A stretch of 64,000 bases of DNA from Methanomassiliicoccus sp. UBA345 (GTDB taxonomy: Archaea; Thermoplasmatota; Thermoplasmata; Methanomassiliicoccales; Methanomassiliicoccaceae). The notes below the pieces were generated by a model. That model ran no database searches. It worked only from the letters and a program-made list of their open reading frames with translations, and was not told the origin of the DNA. The stretch is taken from contig DATD01000002.1 in the NCBI GenBank assembly GCA_002504525.1, forward strand, positions 114,460 through 178,459, read 5' to 3'. Shown piece after piece: positions 1-8,106 of the stretch. How positions within the stretch are numbered: position 1 is the stretch's first letter; each line of letters opens with the position of its first letter. Position numbers and translations under genes: made by a program.

Positions 1-62
1 TACCCCGAGGGGCCGGGGGCGTTGCTCAGCTCTTCCAGGAATCGAAGCGAACTCTCGTCCAA
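1..62 (-). CDS. M42-family metallopeptidase (glutamyl aminopeptidase/endoglucanase type), N-terminal fragment
   Basis: The minus strand opens with a TTG codon at 62-60, preceded by a clear AGGAGG ribosome binding site about 7 bases upstream. The 20 visible codons read MDESSLRFLEELSNAPGPSG and continue off the left edge. The short helix followed by E-L-S-x-A-P-G-P-S-G is the usual N-terminus of M42 cobalt/zinc aminopeptidases. The catalytic residues lie outside the window, so the call rests on this N-terminal signature plus the ribosome binding site. A TATA-like CTATTTAC (minus strand, about 101-108) could be its promoter. Confidence 0.62.
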   Translation of the reverse strand, partial: MDESSLRFLEELSNAPGPSG

Positions 63-157
63 GATCGTACCCTCCTGACGCGGCGGAGCGTGCTGGAGCG
101 GTAAATAGCTTGTCTCCCATAAAGGCTAAATGCTAAATCGAGGTTACGAAAAGGCAC

Positions 158-234
158 GCCACCATAGCTCAGCCCGGTAGCGCGGCTGACTTGTAATCAG
201 CAGGTCGCGAGTTCGAATCTCGCTGGTGGCTCCA
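158..234 (+). tRNA. tRNA-Thr (anticodon TGT), CCA encoded
   Basis: A complete cloverleaf can be folded. The acceptor stem is GCCACCA (158-164) with TGGTGGC (224-230), the anticodon stem is GCTGA (185-189) with TCAGC (197-201), and the loop CTTGTAA carries anticodon TGT at 192-194. The T-loop GTTCGAATC is present. The discriminator base at 231 is T, as expected for archaeal tRNA-Thr, and the CCA tail (232-234) is encoded in the DNA. There is no intron. It reads ACA codons, with ACG by wobble. An A/T-rich TATA-like stretch lies near 132-139. Confidence 0.96.
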
Positions 235-261
235 TTTGTGATCATCATGTACGAGGACGAG

Positions 262-1086
262 ATGGATACCAACCGGCGGTGGTGGGACGGCGCCACGCCC
301 GTCCACTACAGGTCCCGCTCCTACGACGTCGACGGCTTCCGCCGCGGCGCCTCCTCCCTACTGCCCCTTGAGCTGAAGGAGCTGGGAGACGTCGGAGGCA
401 AGCGCCTCCTGCACCTGCAGTGCCATTTCGGCCTGGACACGATGTCCTGGGCCAGGAGGGGCGCCATCGTCACGGGGGTGGACTTCTCCCCCGAGGCCAT
501 CGCCACCGCCCGCCGTCTGTCCGAAGAGCTGTCCATCCCGGCCCGGTTCATAGAGTCCAACGTCTATGACCTTCCGGAGATGCATGATGAGCGTTATGAC
601 ATCGTGTACACCGGCTATGGGGCGCTGTGCTGGCTTCCCGATCTCGCTCGCTGGGCGAAGGTGGTGTCGCGGTCCCTACGTCCCGGAGGGACCTTCTATG
701 TAGTGGATTCTCATCCGTTCTCCGACCTGATCGACGAGAACGTTGCTGACCGGATCGAGCTGAAGGGCAGGTACATCACCGACGGGAGGCCGGAGAAATG
801 GGTATCGCCCGATACCTACACCGATTCCGATCGGCCGCTGGAGGAACAGACCACTTACGCATGGAGGCATACTCTCTCTGAGATCGTGGGCTCGCTGCTG
901 TCCGCCGGCCTGCGGCTAGACTTCCTGCACGAGTCGGAGATGGGCTATTTCAACATGCATCCGCTGATGGAGAAACGCGATGACGGCCACTGGGTGTTCC
1001 GCGAGGGCACGTGCGGGCTGCCTCTGACGTTCTCCCTGATGGCTCACCTGCCTGATCACTGCCAGACCGTATCGTCCTCGCGGTAG
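262..1086 (+). CDS. Class I SAM-dependent methyltransferase
   Basis: This 274-residue soluble protein has a Rossmann-type methyltransferase fold. Motif I is LLHLQCHFGLDT (about residues 49-60), followed by VTGVDFSPEAI at about 70-80, where the Asp should bind the SAM ribose, and by the acidic DERYDIVYTGYGALCWLPD segment (motifs II/III). The substrate cannot be read from the sequence. The ATG at 262 is preferred; an ATG at 247 is also in frame, and the frame reaches into tRNA-Thr at 226, which excludes a longer start. Its 3' end overlaps the convergent cupin gene by 31 bases. Function beyond methyl transfer is unknown. Confidence 0.8.
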   Translation: MDTNRRWWDGATPVHYRSRSYDVDGFRRGASSLLPLELKELGDVGGKRLLHLQCHFGLDTMSWARRGAIVTGVDFSPEAIATARRLSEELSIPARFIESNVYDLPEMHDERYDIVYTGYGALCWLPDLARWAKVVSRSLRPGGTFYVVDSHPFSDLIDENVADRIELKGRYITDGRPEKWVSPDTYTDSDRPLEEQTTYAWRHTLSEIVGSLLSAGLRLDFLHESEMGYFNMHPLMEKRDDGHWVFREGTCGLPLTFSLMAHLPDHCQTVSSSR

Positions 1087-1403
1087 TCGATCTTTAGCAC
1101 CAGGAACGCGAAGTCCTCCTCCACCATAGGCATGCCGTGCATCTCCCCCGGCTCGCACACCGCCACGTCCCCTCGGTCCAAGCGCACCTCTCGGCCGTCG
1201 ATGGTGATGCTTCCGGGCGCCAGGGCATAGAATATCTCGGTCTGTACGCGATGGTAATGGGGCGGCACCGTCGATCCCTTGGTGAACCGCACCTCCTGGA
1301 GCAGCGACACCTCGGCAGGGAGCGGCGCCGAATCGAGCAGCCTCTTCTTGCGATAGCCGAGGCCTTCGATCCATCCCAGCTCGTCGGCGCGAAGATGCTT
1401 CAT
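1056..1403 (-). CDS. Small cupin-domain protein
   Basis: This 115-residue single-domain cupin has metal-ligand candidates H49, H51 and E56 in motif 1 (PPHYHRVQTE) and H89 in motif 2 (EPGEMHGMPM). Such small cupins act as metal-dependent isomerases, dioxygenases or sugar/amino-acid binding proteins, and the reaction cannot be told here. The ATG at 1403 overlaps the stop of the upstream aminotransferase by 4 bases (ATGA), so the two genes are almost certainly translated together and the cupin may act on a related metabolite. Its 3' end runs into the convergent methyltransferase gene. Confidence 0.8.
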   Translation of the reverse strand: MKHLRADELGWIEGLGYRKKRLLDSAPLPAEVSLLQEVRFTKGSTVPPHYHRVQTEIFYALAPGSITIDGREVRLDRGDVAVCEPGEMHGMPMVEEDFAFLVLKIDYREDDTVWQ

Positions 1404-2743
1404 CCCCTGACCGCCTCCCTCAGTGCCAGGTCGAGTATCTCGATGCCCTCGTCCAGGAAGTCCTCGTCGACCGTGAGGGGCGGAGCGAAGCGTATCGCCG
1501 AACGCCCCGCAGGCAGCAGGATGAGCCCGCGGCGGTAGGCGTGCTCGATGACACGGTCCCGCTCGGCCGCGGCATGCACCTTGGTGCCTCGATCCTTGAC
1601 CATCTCCACCGCCTGCATCAGTCCCAGCCCGCGGACGTCGCCGATGAGCTCATGACGCTCCTGCAGCTCCAGCAGCCGGCGGTGCAGATGATCGCCGAGC
1701 GATGTGGCCCTGACGAGCAGGTCCTCCTCTTCGATGACATCAAGGGTGGCGAGCGCGGCGGCGCAGCCCAGCAGGTTGCCGCCGAAGGTGTTGGAGTGCG
1801 CTCCCTGGGCCATGTCGAGGCGGGCCGGGAACACCGTGGCGCCGATCGGGACGCCGGAGCCGAGCGCCTTGGAGGAGCATAGGATGTCCGGCACCACGCC
1901 ATAGTGCTCGATCGCCCACAACCGACCGGTGCGCCCCATGCCGGCCTGCACCTCGTCGTCCACCAGCAGGATGCCGCGGCGGCGGCAGATCGATGCGACC
2001 TCCTTGACGAACTGCGGGGGCGGTACGATGTATCCGCCCTCTCCCTGCACCGGCTCGATGAACAGCGCCGCCACCTCCTCCGGCGGGACGTTGGTCTCGA
2101 AGTACGCCTCCTCGATGACGCGGGCGCAGTGGGCCCCGCACGACGAAGGCTCCATGCCGTAGGCGCAGCGATAGCAGTACGCGTAGGGAACGTGGACCGC
2201 TCCCGGAACGACCGGGAAGAAACGCTCCTGCTGGGCTGGCTTGCTCGCTGTCAGCGATAAGGCGCCGAGCGTCCGGCCGTGGAAGGCGCCCAGGAAGGCC
2301 ATGAAGCGGCCCCGGCCGCTGTTCCAGCGAGCCAGCTTCATGGCGGCCTCGATGCTCTCGGTGCCGCTGTTGCTGAGGAACACCTTCCTTTCCTCTTCTC
2401 CCGGCACCGACGCCGACAGACGCCGGGCCAGGTCGACCTGTGCGGAATAGTAGAAGTCGGTGCCGGCGAAATGGAACATGCGTTCGGCCTGTTCCTTCAC
2501 CGCCCTCACCACCTTCGGATGGGAGTGGCCGACGTTGAGCACCGCGATCCCGCTGGCGAAGTCCAACATGTCGTTGCCGTCCACGTCGGTGACCACCCCG
2601 CCGGAGGCATGGTCCGCCACCACCGGGGAGGTCTTGGTCGTCGTGGCGACGTACCTGCTATCCTGTTTCATCACCTCGCGGGCCTTCGGCCCGGGCGGCT
2701 CCACCACCATGTTGACGTATCTTGCCATTCCGCTTCCTTCCAT
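1400..2743 (-). CDS. Class III PLP aminotransferase (acetylornithine/ornithine/4-aminobutyrate family)
   Basis: This protein of about 447 residues has the class III aminotransferase core. The PLP-binding segment is LLVDDEVQAGMGRTGR, with the ring-binding Asp about residue 263, and the Schiff-base lysine lies in CSSKALGSG (about K292). SNSGTESIEAA binds the phosphate and AFHGRTLGAL is the usual glycine-rich loop. A four-cysteine insertion, YCYRC then CGAHC (about 190-206), is known from archaeal members of this family. It is distinct from the true ArgD at 6091-7269 and more likely acts on omega-amino groups (ornithine, lysine or GABA) or as an amino-acid racemase. Start: ATG 2743 has GGAG 5 bases upstream; ATG 2728 is a possible alternative. 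Confidence 0.82.
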   Translation of the reverse strand: MEGSGMARYVNMVVEPPGPKAREVMKQDSRYVATTTKTSPVVADHASGGVVTDVDGNDMLDFASGIAVLNVGHSHPKVVRAVKEQAERMFHFAGTDFYYSAQVDLARRLSASVPGEEERKVFLSNSGTESIEAAMKLARWNSGRGRFMAFLGAFHGRTLGALSLTASKPAQQERFFPVVPGAVHVPYAYCYRCAYGMEPSSCGAHCARVIEEAYFETNVPPEEVAALFIEPVQGEGGYIVPPPQFVKEVASICRRRGILLVDDEVQAGMGRTGRLWAIEHYGVVPDILCSSKALGSGVPIGATVFPARLDMAQGAHSNTFGGNLLGCAAALATLDVIEEEDLLVRATSLGDHLHRRLLELQERHELIGDVRGLGLMQAVEMVKDRGTKVHAAAERDRVIEHAYRRGLILLPAGRSAIRFAPPLTVDEDFLDEGIEILDLALREAVRG

Positions 2744-2829
2744 TATCGCTCCGACATTATATCCCGTTTGGGGCATCGCCTCGAGTAGCGCCATTCAAAT
2801 ACCTCATGCTCCAAAATGGTAGGGGGAAG

Positions 2830-3981
2830 ATGGTCGAGCGGTCCGCCGGGCTATGGGCAGTGACATTTCTAATACTGGGCCTGTTCGTGGCAGTGGCGGT
2901 CATATCGCCGACCACCATCCCTGACATCGATGCGCCCGGCGGCGATGGAGGGGGCACCGGCAAGATCATCGACTTCAAGGCGCCGATCCTGCGGGCGTCC
3001 GTGGGCGAGATGGAGGAGGGTGAGGCGTCGAAAGTGCGCGTCTCCTCTCAGCCGGAACGCGCCTTCCTGGAGGAGGGGGGCAGCTGGGTATGGACGTTCA
3101 GTCTTATCGGCAAAGAGCTGGGCTTGGACGACGCCACCCTCCGGTACGGGGACGGGAGCTATGTAGGATGGATGTCCGTCCCTGGCTCTGGAGTCATAAC
3201 CGGGTACGGCCCGCGGTTCATGCAGGGTCCCAGCTCGGCCACCTCACCCGCGGAGGTGGAGTTCGACCTCACGATCTTCGCGTCAGGCTCCTTCACCCTC
3301 AGGGCATGGATCATGGACCAGAAGGCCATGTCAGAGGCGGGCCTGCCGGTGCCGACCTCACCGCTCGCCAGGAGCGCTGACCTCATCGCCCCGCTGACCG
3401 TTAAAGAGCCAGAGGATCCCTGGGTGAAGGTGGAGCAGGGCCTCTCCGGACCTTCGGGGGTCCAGAAGCGCAATAGCACCGTCGATGTGAAGCTGACCGA
3501 TGAGGTCGACCGCGGCGATACCGAATGGGAGGGAACGGTCGTCGACTACATCGCCATCGAGAGGGATGGCATAAGAGCCTCCGACGTGTCGGGAAGGGTC
3601 ACCAGTTCGCCCCGTTCGACCATAGTGTGGGAAGAGGATGGCGACCGACTGGTGGGCCGCGTGAAGAGCACCTCTCCATTCTCGGGGAGGATCGATCAGA
3701 CCGAGTGGTCAATCGATATCGAGCTGCGGTTCGCGATCGGAGGGACCTACAAGATCACGACGTGGGCCGCCGACGGCGTCGAAGGTGACGTCGTCTCGGG
3801 CATATCGTCCATTGACATCAGGGTGGAACTGCCTGAACCGGAGCCAGAACCGGAGCCGGTGCCGGATCCGGACGACAACTCCACCAACAGCTCTGCCCTG
3901 CCGCCCCTGCTCCGCGCCGTCTCGCCGTCGGCGATGACGCCGGCGCCGCCAGATGACGTGGCCGCGGCCGTCAGGGAGTGA
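2830..3981 (+). CDS. Membrane-anchored extracytoplasmic protein of unknown function
   Basis: A predicted 383-residue protein with one hydrophobic N-terminal segment (about residues 8-29, LWAVTFLILGLFVAVAVI) acting as signal anchor, then an outside region rich in Asp, Gly, Ser and beta-type sequence. Near residues 335-352 there is a repetitive acidic-proline linker (PE pairs, then VPDPDD), followed by a short Ala/Pro tail. No catalytic motif is recognised. The modules resemble immunoglobulin-like or PKD-like surface domains only in general character. ATG 2830 follows AGGGGGA closely; an in-frame ATG at 2806 would add eight residues. It diverges from the aminotransferase gene. A cell-surface role is inferred from topology alone. 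Confidence 0.62.
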   Translation: MVERSAGLWAVTFLILGLFVAVAVISPTTIPDIDAPGGDGGGTGKIIDFKAPILRASVGEMEEGEASKVRVSSQPERAFLEEGGSWVWTFSLIGKELGLDDATLRYGDGSYVGWMSVPGSGVITGYGPRFMQGPSSATSPAEVEFDLTIFASGSFTLRAWIMDQKAMSEAGLPVPTSPLARSADLIAPLTVKEPEDPWVKVEQGLSGPSGVQKRNSTVDVKLTDEVDRGDTEWEGTVVDYIAIERDGIRASDVSGRVTSSPRSTIVWEEDGDRLVGRVKSTSPFSGRIDQTEWSIDIELRFAIGGTYKITTWAADGVEGDVVSGISSIDIRVELPEPEPEPEPVPDPDDNSTNSSALPPLLRAVSPSAMTPAPPDDVAAAVRE

Positions 3982-4003
3982 GGTCCGAGCATCGATGGGG
4001 CGA

Positions 4004-4687
4004 TCAGTCGCCGACGGTCATCCTCTCGGCGGACTCGATGCACTTGGCAAGAATGGAGTAGGCCTGCATCATGTCCTCCTCCTTGACGATGAAGATGGTA
4101 TCGGTGAACACGCTGACCGACTCCACCACGTTGATGCCTCCGTCCGAGAGGTTGTTCGCCAGGTATGCGTACACCCCGCTCGTCTCGGTGATGCGCTCGG
4201 GCGAACGGACCGATATCTCCACCAGGTCCAGGCGGGTCTTGAGGACGTTCTCCCGGCCCACCAGCGACACCACCTCGCTCTTGAGCTTCTCGTCGGAGAT
4301 GATGGTGATGGCATGCGTTCCCTGGATGATCTGCATGATGCTCTTCTCGTTGAGCAGCTTCTTGAAGATGACCTCGAGACGATGCAGCACCGTCCAGTCG
4401 TTCTTGGCGGTGATGATGGCGATCTTGGTCTTCAGCTCCAGCCGGGAGTCCCTTAGAACACGGAGTATCTCTCCCTCGTGGTCCTGCCGTCCCAGCTTGA
4501 CAGCGTATCGGCGGCATGCGATCATGACCGCCTCTTCGTTCCCGATGCCCAGGTCCTTCATGATCAGGCGGGCCAGGGACGAATAGTTGATCAGGTCCTT
4601 CGAAATGCAGTCCTTGACGCTGGGGTGGGCATCAATGTACGACCTGGTGCGTTCGGCAATGCTCTCCCGAGGGGCGTCCTTCTTCAT
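4004..4687 (-). CDS. ACT-domain protein, probable amino-acid-responsive regulator
   Basis: This 227-residue protein has a mostly helical N-terminal half (about 1-90), where the stretch from SYIDAHPSVKDCI to VMIACRRYAVKL looks like a helical or HTH-like module, and C-terminal ACT-type sequence (about 95-225). The last repeat, from LDLVEISVRSPE to TIFIVKEEDM, matches the aspartokinase-type ACT fold that binds an amino acid at a domain interface. No enzyme domain is attached, so a regulatory role is likely; the ligand is unknown. ATG 4687 is chosen because residues upstream look non-coding. It is convergent with the anchored surface protein. Confidence 0.68.
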   Translation of the reverse strand: MKKDAPRESIAERTRSYIDAHPSVKDCISKDLINYSSLARLIMKDLGIGNEEAVMIACRRYAVKLGRQDHEGEILRVLRDSRLELKTKIAIITAKNDWTVLHRLEVIFKKLLNEKSIMQIIQGTHAITIISDEKLKSEVVSLVGRENVLKTRLDLVEISVRSPERITETSGVYAYLANNLSDGGINVVESVSVFTDTIFIVKEEDMMQAYSILAKCIESAERMTVGD

Positions 4688-4861
4688 GCGTTCCGACGGA
4701 TGCCCGACAGGGTAATTAAAGACTTTGACCGCAGCCCCCTTGCTGGACAAGCAGGGCGGGGCCGTTCTCGCAACGCGGTCAGCATGGCCGCCCAATGTTC
4801 TGATATAGTACAATGCCTTTTCAAATGGGTTGATTTGAGCACCGAACAAGGCCTCGGAAGG

Positions 4862-5458
4862 ATGGGCGGAATGGCGTCCAAGGCAGCGTACATCGTGCTG
4901 CTCCTGCTGATCGGCGCAGCGCTGTTCAAGGCCCTCCTCACCGGGTACCTCTTCTGGTCCATCATCGCGACCTGGATCCTGCTGATCGTGATGACACCGG
5001 AGTTCGTCAGCGCGATACTGTCCCGGGGACGGCCCACGGCCGCCACGGTGTTCGTCGCCCTGTTGTTCGTCATATACCTGTTCCTCGGACCTGCCCGGGC
5101 CAGCGTGACGGACCTCAACAGCATGCTATGGGCCATACCGGGCAACATGACCGTCTTCGGCCTTGTCGTGGTAACGCTCCTGGTCGTGAACGAAAGAGGT
5201 CACGGCCACATGGTCAGGCAGTTCCTCATGGTGGTGACGCTCATCTCGTACATGACCCTGGTCCTGATCCAGGGCCCCATCGATCATTACCTCGGCCTGA
5301 TGGTCGGCGCCATGCGGGTGCCGGGGAACACCGAGTTCATGCAATACTACATGCTCAGCACGGCGGTGGGGATAGCATTGTCATTTGCCATGGCTCGGTA
5401 CATGAGGAGGCGCTCGTACAGCATGATCAACCCGGGCGGCGTGGACTGGGGGAGCTGA
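4862..5458 (+). CDS. Integral membrane protein, unknown function
   Basis: A 198-residue, very hydrophobic protein with about five or six membrane segments: roughly 5-24, 28-47, 58-78, 88-110, 120-140 and 160-180. It ends in a basic cytoplasmic tail (MRRRS). No transporter signature is recognised. The ATG at 4862 is used, with ATG 4871 as the alternative. The stop codon is one base from the start of the next membrane protein, so the pair is probably co-translated and may form a complex. Confidence 0.66.
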   Translation: MGGMASKAAYIVLLLLIGAALFKALLTGYLFWSIIATWILLIVMTPEFVSAILSRGRPTAATVFVALLFVIYLFLGPARASVTDLNSMLWAIPGNMTVFGLVVVTLLVVNERGHGHMVRQFLMVVTLISYMTLVLIQGPIDHYLGLMVGAMRVPGNTEFMQYYMLSTAVGIALSFAMARYMRRRSYSMINPGGVDWGS

Positions 5459-5459
5459 C

Positions 5460-6089
5460 ATGCGCCTGAACAGGATGTCACTGCTGGTGGCGTCGGCCGT
5501 CGCGCTGGCCATCATGTTCGCGATCAGCATGATGTCCGGAGACAGCTACGCTTACAACACCGAGTTGTTCAGCATATTACTGCTCGCCATCCCCGCCTGG
5601 TGCATCGCCCGCGGCGTCATCGTCCTGCCATGGCCGATACTGCTGGGCATCGGGCTTTCGCTCGTGCTCCACAGCCTCGGGCTGGTGACCAATCTGTACA
5701 ACAGCACCGACTGGTGGGACAACATCACTCACTTCATCTCCGGGATCACCGTCGCGTCCCTGGCCGCGGTGGTACTCATCGTGGTCATCGTGTCGTCGAA
5801 GAAGATCAGGGTGCCCACGCCCTGGATACCGTTCCTCATTTTCGCCTCGGTCCTTGCCATGGAAGGAGTGTGGGAGATGCTGGAGTTCACGATGGATATG
5901 ATCATCGGCACGAGCATGCAGCATGGCCTGAGCGACACCATGGGGGACATCGTGGCCAACTCCCTGTCGGGAGTGGTCGCCGGCCTGGGCTTTGCCTACT
6001 ACATATCCAGGGCATCGCTCCGGGAGCTCGTCGACGACCTTAGGGTGGAGCGGATCGTGGAATGGTCCCGTCGCACCTTCCCCGACTGA
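5460..6089 (+). CDS. Integral membrane protein, DUF2238/YjdF-like
   Basis: A 209-residue protein with about six membrane segments. A conserved-looking polar motif, TDWWDNITHFISG (about residues 80-92), and a later acidic/aromatic stretch, EGVWEMLEFTMD (about 136-147), resemble the W-D-x-x-x-H-F signature of YjdF/DUF2238 membrane proteins, whose function is unknown. The resemblance is by eye only. It starts one base after the preceding membrane-protein gene and ends one base before the convergent argD. Confidence 0.6.
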   Translation: MRLNRMSLLVASAVALAIMFAISMMSGDSYAYNTELFSILLLAIPAWCIARGVIVLPWPILLGIGLSLVLHSLGLVTNLYNSTDWWDNITHFISGITVASLAAVVLIVVIVSSKKIRVPTPWIPFLIFASVLAMEGVWEMLEFTMDMIIGTSMQHGLSDTMGDIVANSLSGVVAGLGFAYYISRASLRELVDDLRVERIVEWSRRTFPD

Positions 6090-6090
6090 C

Positions 6091-7269
6091 TCAGGACAGG
6101 AAGTCTTCCAGAACGGTGTTGAACGCCTTCATCGAATCGTCGCTCAGAATGAGCGGGGGGATCAATCGAACCACCGCTCCGGCGCACACGTTCACCAGGA
6201 TGCCTTCCTTCAAAGCCTTCGACTGCAGCTTCTTGGCGTCCTCGCCCATCTCCAGGCCGATCATGAGGCCCTGGCCCCTGACGTCCTTGATGCGTCCGCC
6301 CGAGCTGGCAGCGATATCACGGAGCTCGGTCATCCAGCGACCGCCCTTCGCGGCCGCCTGCGCGTCCATCCGCTCCTCCCGCATAACCCCGACGACCGCC
6401 CTGGCGGCCGCGGTCCCGAGCGGGTTGCCGCCGAAGGTGGTGCCATGGGAGCCTGGAGTGAAGGTCGACGCCACATCCTTCGATGCGACGATGGCGCCGA
6501 TGGGGACGCCGTTGCCGAGCGCCTTGGCCAGGCTTATGATGTCAGGAACGACGTCATAATGCTGGAAGCCGAAGAAGCGGCCGGTGCGGCACAGCCCGGT
6601 CTGCACCTCATCGCAGATGAGCAGCGCGCCGCGCTCGTCGCATAGGTCGCGGGCGGTCCGGAAGAACTCCCTGCCCGCGGGAATGACGCCGCCCTCCCCC
6701 TGGATGGGCTCCAGTATAACGGCCGCGGTGTCACCGTTGACGGCGTCCTTTAGCTGCTCGACGCTACCATAGCGGACCAGGTCGATGGCCTCGGACAGCA
6801 GCGGCTCGAACCCGCTCTGGTACTTCTTCTGGCCAGTGGCCGACAGCGCTGCGGCGGTCCGTCCGTGGAACGAGTTGTACGTCGAGACGATCTTGCCGCG
6901 GCCGGTATGCTTCACCGCCAGCTTGAGCGCCGCCTCATTGGCCTCGGCGCCGCTGTTGACGAAGAGAACGGAGGACAGCGGAGGCGGACAGATCGATACC
7001 AGGGCGGCAGCGGCCTCGGCCTGCTCCCTCACCAGATACAGGTTCGAGACGTGGACGAGGCGCTCCGCCTGATGGCATATCGCCCTGGTCACGGCAGGAT
7101 GCGAGTATCCGAGCGAGTTGACAGCGATGCCGGCGACCAGGTCGATGTACCGGCGGCCGGCCAGGTCGTATAGGCATTCCTTCTCGCCGTGTTCAAAGCA
7201 CAGTTCCTGCCGCCCGTAGTTCTGGAACAGGTAGGCCCGGTCCAGCTCCTTCACTTGATCGATGTCCAT
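6091..7269 (-). CDS. argD: Acetylornithine aminotransferase
   Basis: Transfers the amino group from glutamate to N-acetylglutamate semialdehyde, giving N-acetylornithine, in cytoplasmic arginine synthesis. The 392-residue length is normal for ArgD. Features seen: [16 protein letters not shown] (phosphate binding), [30 protein letters not shown] with D220 for the PLP ring, and [14 protein letters not shown] with Schiff-base K249. It is the last gene of a minus-strand argC-argJ-argB-argD run, one base after argB. Such enzymes can also act as succinyldiaminopimelate aminotransferase, but the operon context favours arginine. Confidence 0.93.
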   Translation of the reverse strand: MDIDQVKELDRAYLFQNYGRQELCFEHGEKECLYDLAGRRYIDLVAGIAVNSLGYSHPAVTRAICHQAERLVHVSNLYLVREQAEAAAALVSICPPPLSSVLFVNSGAEANEAALKLAVKHTGRGKIVSTYNSFHGRTAAALSATGQKKYQSGFEPLLSEAIDLVRYGSVEQLKDAVNGDTAAVILEPIQGEGGVIPAGREFFRTARDLCDERGALLICDEVQTGLCRTGRFFGFQHYDVVPDIISLAKALGNGVPIGAIVASKDVASTFTPGSHGTTFGGNPLGTAAARAVVGVMREERMDAQAAAKGGRWMTELRDIAASSGGRIKDVRGQGLMIGLEMGEDAKKLQSKALKEGILVNVCAGAVVRLIPPLILSDDSMKAFNTVLEDFLS

Positions 7270-7270
7270 A

Positions 7271-8098
7271 TCATCCCTGGGTCACTGTGGTACCTATGCG
7301 CTCGTGTCCGATGAGCTTACGCGCCATCGAGTTCGGTTCCCGACCGTTGAGCATGTGCACGACCGGCACGCTATGCCGGATGGCGTCCCGGCATGCCTCC
7401 ACCTTAGGGAGCATGCCTCCGGTGATGACGCCCTGGGCGATGAGCTCGTCGATGCCCTTAAAAGTGATATCGTGAACGACCTCCGAGGACGTCTCCCCTC
7501 CCCGAAGTATGCCCGGAACGTCGGTGAGCAGGACCATAGCCTCCGCCCCCGACGCCTGCGCCACGAAGGCGGCCATGGTGTCGGCGTTGACGTTGTACAG
7601 TAGTCCCGCGTCATCGGCCCCGATGGGGTAGATGACAGGGACCGTCCCACTGGCGACGGCTTCCTGTAGCCAGTTGCCGGCCACGTCGATGACGTCGCCG
7701 ACGCGGTCCAGATCGACCACTGCCTCGACGCCGTTCTCGACGATGGTCACGGGAGGCTTGCGCGTGCACACCACCCCAGCCTCGGCCGCCGAGACGCCCA
7801 CGGCATCGATCCCCCTGCCGCGAAGCATGTCCACGGTAGCGGCGTTGATGCCGGACAGCACCTCGGCGGCAACGGCGAGCGCCGCCTCATCCGTGATGCG
7901 AAGCCCGGCCGCCTTCCGCACCGCCATGCCGCGGCGCTCCATCTCCCTGCTGATCTCCGGACCCCCGCCGTGGACGAGGATCGGACGATAGCCGCGCTCG
8001 ATCAGCCCCGCCAGCTCGGCGGCGAAGCGATCGAGGTCGCCGGGCCCGCTGAGCGAGTTCCCGCCGAACTTGATGAGGATGGTGTGCGCGGATGCCAT
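7271..8098 (-). CDS. argB: Acetylglutamate kinase
   Basis: Phosphorylates N-acetylglutamate with ATP, the second step of arginine synthesis. The 275-residue amino-acid kinase fold starts with the nucleotide-binding ILIKFGGNSL (about 6-15), then LVHGGGPEISREM (substrate glycine-rich loop), and near the C-terminus YNVNADTMAAFVAQA and ITGGMLPKVEAC, all typical of ArgB. The N-terminal helix linked to arginine-feedback hexamers is short or absent, so strong arginine inhibition is not evident from sequence. It lies between argJ (8-base gap) and argD (1-base gap). Confidence 0.93.
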   Translation of the reverse strand: MASAHTILIKFGGNSLSGPGDLDRFAAELAGLIERGYRPILVHGGGPEISREMERRGMAVRKAAGLRITDEAALAVAAEVLSGINAATVDMLRGRGIDAVGVSAAEAGVVCTRKPPVTIVENGVEAVVDLDRVGDVIDVAGNWLQEAVASGTVPVIYPIGADDAGLLYNVNADTMAAFVAQASGAEAMVLLTDVPGILRGGETSSEVVHDITFKGIDELIAQGVITGGMLPKVEACRDAIRHSVPVVHMLNGREPNSMARKLIGHERIGTTVTQG

Positions 8099-8106
8099 TC
8101 TCCCAC

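Noticed and set aside
226..261. Longer N-terminus for the methyltransferase beginning inside tRNA-Thr
   Set aside because: It would overlap the tRNA acceptor stem and CCA end; ATG 262 (or 247) gives a normal start.
3830..3870. Short tandem repeat (alternating Pro-Glu codons) considered as a DNA repeat or CRISPR-like element
   Set aside because: It is a coding repeat of about 40 bases in the linker of the surface protein, without spacers.
6091..7269. Considered whether the two class III aminotransferases (1400-2743 and 6091-7269) are duplicates of argD
   Set aside because: They differ clearly in length, the four-cysteine insertion and active-site neighbourhood; only the second sits in the arg operon.
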